Source of the DNA: an uncultured Nitrosospira sp.
GTDB lineage: Bacteria; Nitrospirota; Nitrospiria; Nitrospirales; Nitrospiraceae
Direction: 5' to 3'
DNA: 64,000 nucleotides
Assembly: GCA_900696515.1 (NCBI GenBank)
Contig: CAADGK010000106.1
Coordinates: 1-64,000 of the forward strand
Shown: positions 1 to 8,850 of the stretch, piece after piece
How the letters are laid out: each line of letters begins with the position of its first letter
How positions within the stretch are numbered: position 1 is the first letter of the stretch
Made by a program: the position numbers and the translations under genes
Notes under the pieces: model-generated
The model's input: only the letters and a program-made list of their open reading frames with translations
Told to the model about the DNA's origin: nothing
Databases searched by the model: none

Positions 1-2
1 CT

Positions 3-1193
3 GTAGAAAGCGTGAGAGTCACACCGACTTTGGCAGACCCCAGGGCAACCATGACCGTCAACGGACAACCCACCCCATCCGGACAACAATCTCAACCCAT
101 TGGGCTTGGCATCCCGGGCTCGCCCACTATCATCACGATCATTGTCATTGCTCAAAATGGGACGCCCAAATCCTATTCGGTGACCGTCAATCGGGCCGCC
201 CTCGGGGCAAACAATAACCTGTCGGCCTTGACCGTCTCACCAGGTACTTTAGACTCGCCCTTCAGTGCAAACGATCTGAGTTATACCGTCAATGTCGGGA
301 GTACGGTAGAGAGTGTGAGAGTGCGGCCGACTCTGGCAGATTCCAGAGCAACTATGACCGTCAACGGACAAGCGGTTACGTCCGGACAACAATCTGGCCC
401 CATCACGCTAAATCCCGCAGGCGGTCAGCCGACGGGTATTCAGATCGTTGTCACAGCTCAAAATCAAACCACGAAGACCTACTCCGTGACGGTCGTTCGC
501 CCCCCCCTCGGGGCAAACAGTAATCTATCAGCATTAACTGTCTCACCGGGTACTTTCGACTCGCCCTTCAATGCGAACGATCTCAGCTATACTGTCACTG
601 TCGGAAGCGCCGTCGAGAACGTCACCGTTTCTGCAACTAAGGACGATGCCAATGCCACGATGGCGCTAGGCAGTGTAACCGTCCCACCGGGCACTGCGTC
701 AGGGCAAGCGAATTTCCCACTGGAAGGTGCAGGAGGAGCAAATACAATAATCTCGGTCACCGTAACTGCTCAGAACGGGGTCAACGTCAACACCTACACC
801 CTCTCCGTGTTCCGTCCGGCTGCACCCACCGCACCGGCTAGACCGACATCCACACCAGATCTGTTAACAGCAGATGACTCTTGCCCGCTCATCCCCGGCT
901 CAACACTCTGCTTTGCCGGCAGCAATACGGACAACATCACCAATGTCAAAAGACCAGGATTCAGTGTCCCTCTGCCCGGTCCTGGGGAGACTGCAAAGCT
1001 TTACATGGATGGAAATGAGATCCCTTCATCCGCTACTCCATCTGGCAACACCCTCATCCTCAGACCAAATGCAGATTTGCCTGATGGGTCCTACGACGTC
1101 ACTTATACCTTGAGTAATGCAGTCGGCGAGTCGGACAAGAGTCCAGAAATGACGCCACAATTGGAAATTAACACCATAATTATTAACAACTAA
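3..1193 (+). CDS. Cadherin-like beta-sandwich repeat protein, 5' end missing
   Basis: The reading frame is open from the left edge of the window, and the residues just before the first GTG (position 12) match the equivalent part of the next repeat, so the true start lies outside the window. About two and a half cadherin-like beta-sandwich repeats of roughly 95 residues are visible, each with the pattern LSALTVSPGT, SYTVxVGS, VxVxPT and a closing YSVTV strand. The last ~120 residues form a different Ig-like domain (NITNVKRPGFSVPLPG, AKLYMDGNEIP). Such domains are typical of exported bacterial proteins; the function is unknown. It is the first of five related genes in a row, all in the same direction. 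Confidence 0.85.
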   Translation, partial: VESVRVTPTLADPRATMTVNGQPTPSGQQSQPIGLGIPGSPTIITIIVIAQNGTPKSYSVTVNRAALGANNNLSALTVSPGTLDSPFSANDLSYTVNVGSTVESVRVRPTLADSRATMTVNGQAVTSGQQSGPITLNPAGGQPTGIQIVVTAQNQTTKTYSVTVVRPPLGANSNLSALTVSPGTFDSPFNANDLSYTVTVGSAVENVTVSATKDDANATMALGSVTVPPGTASGQANFPLEGAGGANTIISVTVTAQNGVNVNTYTLSVFRPAAPTAPARPTSTPDLLTADDSCPLIPGSTLCFAGSNTDNITNVKRPGFSVPLPGPGETAKLYMDGNEIPSSATPSGNTLILRPNADLPDGSYDVTYTLSNAVGESDKSPEMTPQLEINTIIINN

Positions 1194-1626
1194 CAGCACC
1201 AGCCTGGTATCGTACGGCAGGAAGTGGCCAACTGGTGGAGTGATCGTTGCGACAACTAAGTTCAGACCTCAATGCGGTGGTATCTGGATCACCACGTATC
1301 AGCAAGGAAATCTCAATGTATTAATTGACGCTTCTACCAGAAAAACCGGAGGCCACAATTCTCCTTCGTTAACCTTTCAAGAAACACTCCCCCTCATAAG
1401 CCGACCGGCCAGATATCACTCCGTAGTTTTGATGGCGAACTGCCTGCCCACGTCGGTTGATTCCATATGGTCCCTCGACGAGGTCCCGCCTTCGCCCGGA
1501 GTTCCCTTACCTTTGTAGGCCTAGACCGTTTCCCCATCCTCTCCTAGCATCAGGACTCTGTTGTTTGGGATTGGCAGGGCCAAGAAGCCACAAATTCCTG
1601 TACCACAAGAAATAACCGGGACCACT
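1194..1626. other. Intergenic region between the first two repeat-protein genes
   Basis: The 433 bases hold no ORF that looks like a protein: a 92-codon frame starting at 1240 lacks any recognisable domain, and the extension of the next gene upstream of 1627 has no secretion signal. No strong terminator hairpin was seen. It presumably carries the promoter of the next gene. Confidence 0.5.
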
Positions 1627-3315
1627 ATGAAACACCTGTTGACCTTCACCAAGACCTGTTGGGCTGTCATCCTGGTCGCTGCAATCGGCTTCGAGAGCTA
1701 CGGATGCTCGGACAGCGCGTCTATTTCTGAAGATGTAGCGGTCCCGCTCAGCAGCCTGACTATAACCCCCGGATCCCTCCAGCCAGGGTTCTTCAAAAAT
1801 ACCACCAGCTATGTAGTTGAGGTTTCGACCACGGCGAGCAGCGTCACCGTAACAGCTACTCCCAAGGACAGTACCACCACAATGACAATCAATGCGATCG
1901 ATACCAACCCAGGTCAGGGGCGTATCATTCCACTGAGTCCATCGGGAACAACCACGAATATCACCATTGTCTTAGCGAACCAGAACGGCATCGAAAGCAC
2001 TTATAATATCCTTGTTCGCAAAGTCGACAATACGCTGTCGGCGTTATCGGTAACACCTCCTGGTGCCTTCCCTTCTCCTGGTTTCAATCCGAGCACACTG
2101 ACTTATCAAGTCGAAGTTCCCAGTGGAGTCTCTAGTGTGGCTATTGTAGCCACCAAAACCGATTTGCATGCTGTGATGTCGGGATCAGTGATCGCCGCAG
2201 CAGGAATTACAACGGGAAAAGCGACCATCCGACTGAATGACCCAGGACAGCCAACTGTGGTGTCTATCACGGTAGCCGTCAAAAATGGCGAGGCCAAGAC
2301 CTATACCATCACCGTAAACCGGCTGTCGGGCGACAACAAACTAGAGGCCCTGACCGTCACACCCGGCACCTTCGATCGTCCCTTCAATCCAGCCATCACG
2401 GATTACACAGTGGATGTGGCGAAGGACATAGACAAAGTGACCATTTCGGCGACCAAGTCTGACATCAATGCCTCAATGTCGGGTAACCTGACAGCAGGAC
2501 CAGGGATAAAAACAGACACCCAGCCACTCAATCTGGGAGGACAAGGAACCGAAACCGATTTCTTCATTACAGTGGCTGCACCAGATTCGACTGTCACACC
2601 CAAGGTCTACAAGATCACTGTGATACGAGCGGCGTCGAGCGACAACAAACTCTCCGCGTTGAGTCTGACAGGAACCACTGCCACAGCTACGATCCCGCTT
2701 GACCTAACTCCTCCCTTCGATCAAAATCATCCGGACTACACGGTGGAAGCACCGTTTGATGTCCAGAAAATAACCGTCACGGCAACCAAGTCCGATTCGA
2801 ACGCTGTGATGTCCGGTTCCGTAACAGCTGGAACAGGTGTCCCAACCGGACAGGAAGATATTTTCTTTCTCTTACTACCTCCACCACCTCCTGCACAGAT
2901 ATCGATCACCGTCAGAGCACCAGATGGGACGCCTAAGACCTACACCATTACCGTGAACCGTGTAGTATCAAACGACAACAAACTCTCCGCGTTGAGTCTG
3001 ACAGGAACCACTGCCACAGCTACGATCCCGCTTGACCTAACTCCCTCCTTTGATCGGAATCATCCGGACTACACGGTGGAAGCACCGTTTGATGTCCAGA
3101 AAATAACCGTCACGGCAACCAAGTCCGATTCGAACGCTGTGATGTCCGGTTCCGTGACAGCTGGAACAGGTGTCCCAACCGGACAGGAAGATATTTTCTT
3201 TCTCTTACTACCTCCACCACCTCCTCCGCAGATATCAATCACTGTCACAGCAGTAGATGGGACGCCCAAGACCTACACCATCACCGTGAACCAAGCGCCT
3301 CCTCTAGCCCCCTAA
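1627..3315 (+). CDS. Cadherin-like beta-sandwich lipoprotein (562 aa)
   Basis: The chosen ATG gives a lipoprotein signal peptide: MKHLLTFTK, a hydrophobic stretch, then lipobox SYGC with the lipidated Cys at residue 27. The frame is open further upstream to 1561 but that would bury the signal. After the Cys come five to six repeats of ~95-110 residues with the motifs LSALxVTPGxF, DYTVEVxxxVxxVTVTATKSDxNAVMSGSVTAG and a closing TYTITVNR strand, matching the cadherin-like beta-sandwich family (PF12733 type). The last two repeats are nearly identical at the DNA level (333 bp each) and contain an odd FFLLLPPPPP segment. It is probably anchored to a membrane and acts as a surface or periplasmic scaffold, but its ligand is unknown. 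Confidence 0.85.
   Translation: MKHLLTFTKTCWAVILVAAIGFESYGCSDSASISEDVAVPLSSLTITPGSLQPGFFKNTTSYVVEVSTTASSVTVTATPKDSTTTMTINAIDTNPGQGRIIPLSPSGTTTNITIVLANQNGIESTYNILVRKVDNTLSALSVTPPGAFPSPGFNPSTLTYQVEVPSGVSSVAIVATKTDLHAVMSGSVIAAAGITTGKATIRLNDPGQPTVVSITVAVKNGEAKTYTITVNRLSGDNKLEALTVTPGTFDRPFNPAITDYTVDVAKDIDKVTISATKSDINASMSGNLTAGPGIKTDTQPLNLGGQGTETDFFITVAAPDSTVTPKVYKITVIRAASSDNKLSALSLTGTTATATIPLDLTPPFDQNHPDYTVEAPFDVQKITVTATKSDSNAVMSGSVTAGTGVPTGQEDIFFLLLPPPPPAQISITVRAPDGTPKTYTITVNRVVSNDNKLSALSLTGTTATATIPLDLTPSFDRNHPDYTVEAPFDVQKITVTATKSDSNAVMSGSVTAGTGVPTGQEDIFFLLLPPPPPPQISITVTAVDGTPKTYTITVNQAPPLAP
2641..3306 (+). repeat. 333-bp direct tandem duplication inside a lipoprotein gene
   Basis: Two near-identical 333-bp units, 2641-2973 and 2974-3306, follow each other in frame (111 codons each). 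Only scattered substitutions are visible, for example CCTCCCTTCGAT versus CCCTCCTTTGAT and GCACAG versus CCGCAG near the proline run. The other repeats of the gene are far more diverged, so this duplication is recent or kept homogeneous by gene conversion. Confidence 0.9.
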
Positions 3316-3333
3316 TAAATTGGGTCGCCCACC

Positions 3334-3361
3334 GAGGCCTTTCTGTTACCAGATAGGCCTC
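3334..3361 (+). terminator. Possible terminator hairpin after the second repeat protein
   Basis: A perfect 7-bp stem GAGGCCT/AGGCCTC with a 14-base loop lies about 20 bases after the stop codon. No clear T-run follows, so this may be only a weak or processed transcript end. Confidence 0.4.
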
Positions 3362-3599
3362 TTGCGAAACACCATCCTTCCACAGACTTACTTCCCATAA
3401 CCGATCATCCACCACCTCTTAATCTGAAGCGTTGCCCTAATCAGTTAGGATCGCCTCTTCTCTCACCCGGCTGATCCATACACAAGTAGGGATAGACCAG
3501 TCAGGAAGCCCTCTCGTAAGATTTGCACCTCCCGTTTTGGTTCATGCGGGTGGCTGGGCACAGCAGAATTTCTAGCAAGGCGAATGTCCCGGGTTCTTC

Positions 3600-4607
3600 A
3601 TGAAACACCTTTCCACCATCCCTGCGCAGTACCTTGCGCTCGTCCTTCTTGTCGGGATCACCGGGCTTGGCACCTCTGGCTGCACGGACACAGGATCAAT
3701 TGATCCAGGCCCTCAACTGGCCGGCCTCTCAGTCTCCGGCGCATCGCTTCAGCCGCCGTTCGCCAGCGACACAACCGGCTACACGGTTGATCTGCCCGGT
3801 ACCCAGCAAGACGTCACCATTTCAGCAACGAAGTCTGAACCGAATGACGTGTTGTCCGGTGGGGTCACCGCCCCGGCTGGACAAGTCACTGGTCAAACCA
3901 CGATTCAAGGCCCCGGCCCTGGATCAACCAAGGATGTCTCCTTGACCGTCTCATCCTCTGAGGGAAGGGCGAAGATCTACACAATAACCCTGCGGGCGAT
4001 CACCCTTGCCGGGGACAACACCCTGAAGAGTTTGACTGTCTCGCCGGGAACCTTGGCTCCCGCCTTTTCTGCCGCCACTCAAGACTACACGGTGAATGTG
4101 GCGAGTGGGGTCACGGAAGTCACCGTCTCGGCAACCACCTCTGATTCCAATGCCGTGATCTCGGGTGATCTGCCGAACGAGGGACGCGCGACAATCAAAC
4201 TCGATGGGCCGGGGACGACCAAGGTTATTTCGTTGACCGTCACGGCCTCGAATGAAACCTCAAGGACCTATACCATCACCGTCACACGTGCGAGACCTTC
4301 GAGCGACGATGCGCTCACCGGCTTGACGGTCACTCCTGGCTCCTTGGATCCAGACTTTGCATCGAATATCCTGAGCTACCGGGTGAATGTGGACAATAAC
4401 GTGGACACCGTGACCATTACTGCAACGAAGTCCGATCCCAATGCCGTGCTGTCCGCACTTGGTTCCATCATCGCAGCGGCAGGGACACAGACAGGACAAG
4501 TCTCCGTCCCTCTAAGGGAAAGACGCACCGAGATGGATCTGACCGTCACCGCGCAGGACGGTATGACGACACGCTCGTACACCATCTTCATCCGGTCTCG
4601 TCGATAG
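3600..4607 (+). CDS. Cadherin-like beta-sandwich lipoprotein (335 aa)
   Basis: The N-terminus has a lipoprotein signal peptide with lipobox TSGC and the modified Cys at residue 28. Three beta-sandwich repeats follow (about residues 40-130, 135-228 and 232-335), with the signatures LAGLSVSGASLQPPF, LKSLTVSPGTLAPAF and LTGLTVTPGSLDPDF, each ending in a YTITVTR-like strand. It has the same architecture as its neighbours but is the shortest of the array. Some repeats carry the variant SGDLPNEGRATIKLDGPG in place of the usual SGSVTAGxG, which recurs in the next gene and points to segment exchange between paralogues. The function is unknown. Confidence 0.85.
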   Translation: MKHLSTIPAQYLALVLLVGITGLGTSGCTDTGSIDPGPQLAGLSVSGASLQPPFASDTTGYTVDLPGTQQDVTISATKSEPNDVLSGGVTAPAGQVTGQTTIQGPGPGSTKDVSLTVSSSEGRAKIYTITLRAITLAGDNTLKSLTVSPGTLAPAFSAATQDYTVNVASGVTEVTVSATTSDSNAVISGDLPNEGRATIKLDGPGTTKVISLTVTASNETSRTYTITVTRARPSSDDALTGLTVTPGSLDPDFASNILSYRVNVDNNVDTVTITATKSDPNAVLSALGSIIAAAGTQTGQVSVPLRERRTEMDLTVTAQDGMTTRSYTIFIRSRR

Positions 4608-4873
4608 ACTGTAGGCTCAGCTTCACCCTGACCCGGGCATATTTCTACCGCCGTTTACTCATGTCCAACGGTTTCTCTGAATCACTGTCCTGACGTTCTC
4701 ACACATCGCGCCCCTCATCCCTCCTCACTTCGTCCGTTGACCCGACCGGTCAGATCGGCTATATCAACTATTATCCGCTCTGAACCACTCGACTCTTCGT
4801 CGCTGACGGTTTGGGCTCACCAGAACAGATCGCTCTGTTACGTCGTCCAGCAAAGGCCGACTCCGATATCAGC

Positions 4874-6472
4874 ATGAGACGCGTATTGATCATGACGAGA
4901 GCAGATTGGGTTGCGCTCTGCCTCGCTATTTTCTGCCTGACTCCCTACGGCTGCAAGGACTCTGCATCGGAATCACACGAAGTACTAGTTCCACTTGTCA
5001 GCCTGTCGGTCTTGCCCGGCACCCTTCAGCCGGCATTTTCCAGCAATACGACGGACTATCACATTGATGCTCGGACAGCGGCCACCAGCGTTGCCGTGAC
5101 GGCTGGCCCACGGGACAGCACCACCACGATGACGATCAATGGGGTCGAAACGCCTGCCGGGCAGTCGCGGTCGGTGTCCTTAGGCCTTCCGGGATCCACC
5201 GTCACAATCTCCATCGCCTTGTCGTCACAAACGGGAAGCGAAAGTACCTATACCGTCACGGTCACGAGACTCTTATCAAGCGACAACAATCTGTCCGCAT
5301 TAACGGTTACACCGGGTCTGCTAAGCCCCGCCTTTGCTCCCGACCAACCGGCCTATACGGTGGACGTGGCCACCAGCATCTCCAGTGTTACCATAGCCGC
5401 CACCAAATCCGATCCCGAGGCGATCCTATCGGGTGATGTATCCGATGAAGGGCGCGCCACCATTCAGCTTGACGGGCCTGGAACAAGCAGAGCGGTCCCG
5501 ATTATTGTGACGGCCCCGAATGGCGAGAGCAGGACCTACCGTATCACCATCAATCGCGCGGCTTCGGGCAACAACAATCTGTCGGCCTTGAGCGTGACGC
5601 CCGGCTCCCTGAGCCCGGCCTTTGCCGCCGGCACTCTGAACTATCAGGTGGACGTGGGTCCCAAGGTCGGCAGCGTCACTGTCGTGGCAACCAAGGTGGA
5701 TTCGAATGCCGTAATCTCGGGTGACCTTCCCAATGAAGGGCAAGCCACCGTCCAACTCAACGGGCCGGGAAATCCCACCTCGATATCGATCACGGTGACG
5801 GCACAGAATGGAACCGGTAAGACCTACACGATCACGGTCAACCGAGCAGCTCCCTCGAGCAACAACAATCTGTCCGCTCTCAGCGTGACATCGGGTGTCC
5901 TCAGCCCGGCGTTCACCGCAGAACAGTTGGCCTATGCGGTGGATGTGCCGACCACCGTCGGCAGTGTGGATGTTTCGGCGACCAAAGCCGACCCGGACGC
6001 CGTGCTGTCTGGCTCGGTCACAGCCGGGACAGGTGTTGCGATAGGACAGGCAACCGTTCCACTCAGTGGCCCAGGATCTCCGACACAAGTATCGATGACC
6101 GTCACCGCGCCTAGTGGTGCCTCGAAAGCCTACTCCATCACCATCAACCGGCGCGCATCCGACGACAGTACACTGTCGTCCTTGAGCGTCAGTGCCGGGA
6201 CCATGGATCCTCCCTTCGCCGCCCAGATCCAGAACTATTCCGTCAAGGTTGGCCTCCTTGTCGGCAGCGTCACCATCACCGCGACCAAGACCGACCCAAA
6301 TGCCATCATGTCCGCGCTCGGTTCGGTAATCGCCGCGGGAGGAACCCCAGCTGGATCGGTCACGGTATCACCGGGGATCGGGCCTAATCCGCCGGTGGAA
6401 ATCATCGTGACCGCGCAGGACCGAATCAAGACAACGACGTACACCGTCGTCGTCACCCGAGGGCTCTTCTAG
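4874..6472 (+). CDS. Cadherin-like beta-sandwich lipoprotein (532 aa)
   Basis: From the ATG at 4874 the protein begins MRRVLIMTRADW, then a hydrophobic core and lipobox TPYGC (Cys 27). An ATG six codons later (4892) and a TTG at 4811 are alternatives; the TTG would put 21 polar residues before the signal. Five full repeats follow, each opening LSALxVTPGxLSPAF and closing with TYTITVNRA. The first repeat matches the first repeats of the genes at 1627 and 6683 (DSTTTMTINGVET-like), while the internal ones resemble those of the gene at 3600. The last repeat (GLLVGSVTITATKTDPNAIM) is nearly the same as the last repeat of the next gene. Confidence 0.85.
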   Translation: MRRVLIMTRADWVALCLAIFCLTPYGCKDSASESHEVLVPLVSLSVLPGTLQPAFSSNTTDYHIDARTAATSVAVTAGPRDSTTTMTINGVETPAGQSRSVSLGLPGSTVTISIALSSQTGSESTYTVTVTRLLSSDNNLSALTVTPGLLSPAFAPDQPAYTVDVATSISSVTIAATKSDPEAILSGDVSDEGRATIQLDGPGTSRAVPIIVTAPNGESRTYRITINRAASGNNNLSALSVTPGSLSPAFAAGTLNYQVDVGPKVGSVTVVATKVDSNAVISGDLPNEGQATVQLNGPGNPTSISITVTAQNGTGKTYTITVNRAAPSSNNNLSALSVTSGVLSPAFTAEQLAYAVDVPTTVGSVDVSATKADPDAVLSGSVTAGTGVAIGQATVPLSGPGSPTQVSMTVTAPSGASKAYSITINRRASDDSTLSSLSVSAGTMDPPFAAQIQNYSVKVGLLVGSVTITATKTDPNAIMSALGSVIAAGGTPAGSVTVSPGIGPNPPVEIIVTAQDRIKTTTYTVVVTRGLF

Positions 6473-6682
6473 CGCCTAGACGTCCAGAGTAGGAACGTCT
6501 TATCTTTCACCCCGATGGATTGACCACGAGCAAGTAGATTCGCTATAGGTGTTAGGTACCGGTGCGATACTCCCGGTCATGACATACGAAGCGTGAGTCG
6601 GCCCTTGGCCTCACCGCCGCATAGGATGTACGACGGAGCGCACAGACCATCTTCCGGCTCTTGAGAGAGTGACCACGCGTCC

Positions 6683-8044
6683 ATGACCCATCTGCTGATT
6701 GCCTTGAGCTACCGTATCACTGCTGTCTTTCTCATCACCCTCTGCTTCAGTGCCTCCGGCTGTAAGGACAGCGCATCAATTTCAGAGCAAACAGTAGAAG
6801 TTCCCCTGTCCGGCTTGACGATCACCCCCGCCGGTGCGCTCCAGCCGGCCTTTTCAAGCAATACCACCAGCTATACCGCCACCGTGTCCACAGCCGTAAC
6901 CAGTGTGACGGTGACCGCCAGGCCAAAAGACAACACGACCACGATCATCATCAACGGAACAACCGTCTCGATAGGACAAGGCCACCCTGTGTCGCTCGGC
7001 CAGCCTGGGTCAACTACACCCGTCGAGGTGATCGCATCCTCACAAAACGGCGGCGAAAGCACGTACCGCATCGCGGTCATCCGACTCTCAGGTGACAACG
7101 ACGTTTCGGCCTTGCAGGTGACAGCAAACAACGTCGTTCAGCCGTTGGCTCCGGAAGTTGATGCCAATATCCTTGAGTACACCGCCGACGTCGCCAGCAC
7201 GGTTGAACGAGTCACCGTCCTGGCGACAAAATCCGACCAGAATGCCACGATGCGCATGAGTTCAGGAACAAGTTCCGTTACCGCTGGGCCTGGAATCAAT
7301 CCGGGGCAATTGCAGGTCGTCCTTGGCCCGCAGGGAGCATCAACCCTCGTGTCGATTGAGATGACCGCGCCAAACGGCAGCCAGAAAACCTACCAGATTA
7401 CCGTCAACCGCCTGTCCGGCAACAACACGTTACAAGCGTTGTCCGTCATACCAGGCACGTTCGATCGTTCGTTCGACCCTGTTGTGACGAACTACCTCGT
7501 GACGACACCGACCACGGCTGAACAGGTGACGGTCACGGCCACCAAGTCTGATCGGCTTGCCGCGATGTCCGGAAACGTCACGGCTGGTGCGGGACTGGAG
7601 ACAGGTACCGCGACGTTTGGGTTAGGGACTCCTGGTTCTGAGCTGCTTCTCTCCATTACCGTCGCCGCACCGGATCCGACCGTCGCTCCAAGGGAATACC
7701 GTATCACCGTCAAGCGAGCGGTCCCCTCAAACAATGCCACACTGTCTGCATTGACGACGAGTGCAGGATCTTTGGATCCGCCGGTCTTTACTCCGGACAG
7801 GAGGAACTATGAAGTGCAGGTCGGCCTCCTCGTCGGCAGCGTCACCCTCACGGCGACCAAGTCTGATCCTAACGCCATCATGTCCGCGCTCGGCTCGGTG
7901 ATCGCCTCCCCCGGGACTCCAACCGGCCAGGTGACCGTCACCCCGGGCTTTGGGATCGGAACAACCGTCGACATTGATGTGCGGGCAGAGGATGGGGTGA
8001 ACAGCGCGACGTACACTATCACCGTCATTCGTGGGCTTTTCTAG
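6683..8044 (+). CDS. Cadherin-like beta-sandwich lipoprotein (453 aa)
   Basis: The ATG at 6683 follows a GAGAG-type ribosome binding site and starts a signal peptide with lipobox SASGC (Cys 27). Four repeats follow; the first closely matches the first repeat of the genes at 1627 and 4874. The last ends GLF, exactly as in the gene at 4874, indicating duplication. It is the last gene of the array and ends convergently with the response-regulator gene. Membrane anchoring by the lipid is expected from the lipobox; the binding partner is not known. Confidence 0.85.
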   Translation: MTHLLIALSYRITAVFLITLCFSASGCKDSASISEQTVEVPLSGLTITPAGALQPAFSSNTTSYTATVSTAVTSVTVTARPKDNTTTIIINGTTVSIGQGHPVSLGQPGSTTPVEVIASSQNGGESTYRIAVIRLSGDNDVSALQVTANNVVQPLAPEVDANILEYTADVASTVERVTVLATKSDQNATMRMSSGTSSVTAGPGINPGQLQVVLGPQGASTLVSIEMTAPNGSQKTYQITVNRLSGNNTLQALSVIPGTFDRSFDPVVTNYLVTTPTTAEQVTVTATKSDRLAAMSGNVTAGAGLETGTATFGLGTPGSELLLSITVAAPDPTVAPREYRITVKRAVPSNNATLSALTTSAGSLDPPVFTPDRRNYEVQVGLLVGSVTLTATKSDPNAIMSALGSVIASPGTPTGQVTVTPGFGIGTTVDIDVRAEDGVNSATYTITVIRGLF

Positions 8045-8178
8045 CAGATCATCTGGCTTGTGGAGTTCCTGCCCCCGCATTCAGGACCAGGCGCCTGCGC
8101 TCCGCTCATAGTCCTCAGCGAAAACGCGCGCACCGCTAGCTTAGGGGAACAGGAACCCGTTCACGTGCGAAGAGCGCC

Positions 8179-8850
8179 CTATCGCTTTGGATCCAGCTCG
8201 ATCAGACCCTTGCGGATGGCGAGAATGGCCGCCTGTGTGCGGTCGTAGACTTGCAGCTTGTGAAAAATATTCCTGACGTGATTCTTGACCGTCTTTTCAC
8301 TGAGGTCCAAGTTATTGGCGATTTCTTTGTTGGTCTTTCCGTCGGCTACCAATCGCAAGACGGTGATTTCCCGTTCCGTCAAGTCATGTTCTGCCCATGC
8401 CGGTTTTTTCCCTTTTTTCTGAGCCATGAGCGAAAACTCCGCCAGGATCTTGCTGGCGACCGACGGATGGATCAGCGATTCTCCTCGATAAATCGCGCGG
8501 ATGGCCGCCACAATCTGTGACGATTCTGAATCTTTCAGGAGGTATCCCGTGGCACCGGCGCGGACCAGGTCAAAGATGTATTGCTGCTCCTCGTACATGG
8601 TCAACGCGACCACGCCGATGTGCGGAAACTCACGCTTGATCTGTCTGGTCGCCTCCACGCCCCCCATCCGAGGCATACTCACGTCCATTAAAATCACGTC
8701 CGGCAGCAAGGCCCGAGCTTTCTCCACCGCTTCCATGCCGTCCTGCGCCTCGCCGAGGACATGAATATCGTCTTTCGTCTTGAGAATAGCGGCTAACCCC
8801 TCGCGGACGACCCGATGGTCGTCGGCGATGAGGACCTTAATCTTTTCCAT
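8179..8850 (-). CDS. NarL/FixJ-family response regulator
   Basis: The 223-residue protein has an N-terminal receiver domain (about 1-120) with acidic pocket DD at 10-11, phospho-acceptor Asp56 in VILMDVSMP, the conserved Thr of VVALTMYE, and a Lys in YLLKDS. A LuxR-type helix-turn-helix occupies about 150-215 (LTEREITVLRLVADGKTNKEIA). The ATG at 8850 is chosen because upstream codons encode no domain. The start overlaps the end of the kinase gene by 14 bases, so the two are translationally coupled and surely act as a pair. Target genes are unknown; the convergent repeat-protein array is a neighbour but not an established target. Confidence 0.93.
   Translation of the reverse strand: MEKIKVLIADDHRVVREGLAAILKTKDDIHVLGEAQDGMEAVEKARALLPDVILMDVSMPRMGGVEATRQIKREFPHIGVVALTMYEEQQYIFDLVRAGATGYLLKDSESSQIVAAIRAIYRGESLIHPSVASKILAEFSLMAQKKGKKPAWAEHDLTEREITVLRLVADGKTNKEIANNLDLSEKTVKNHVRNIFHKLQVYDRTQAAILAIRKGLIELDPKR

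Noticed and set aside
2641-3306. Tandem direct repeats that could be taken for a CRISPR-like or minisatellite array
   Set aside because: The repeats are 333 bp, in frame and part of a protein domain duplication; there are no short repeats with spacers.
2106-7740. Many minus-strand frames of 60-220 codons across the lipoprotein array
   Set aside because: They mirror the repeat structure of the plus-strand genes, have no domains, and arise from the periodic composition of the repeats.
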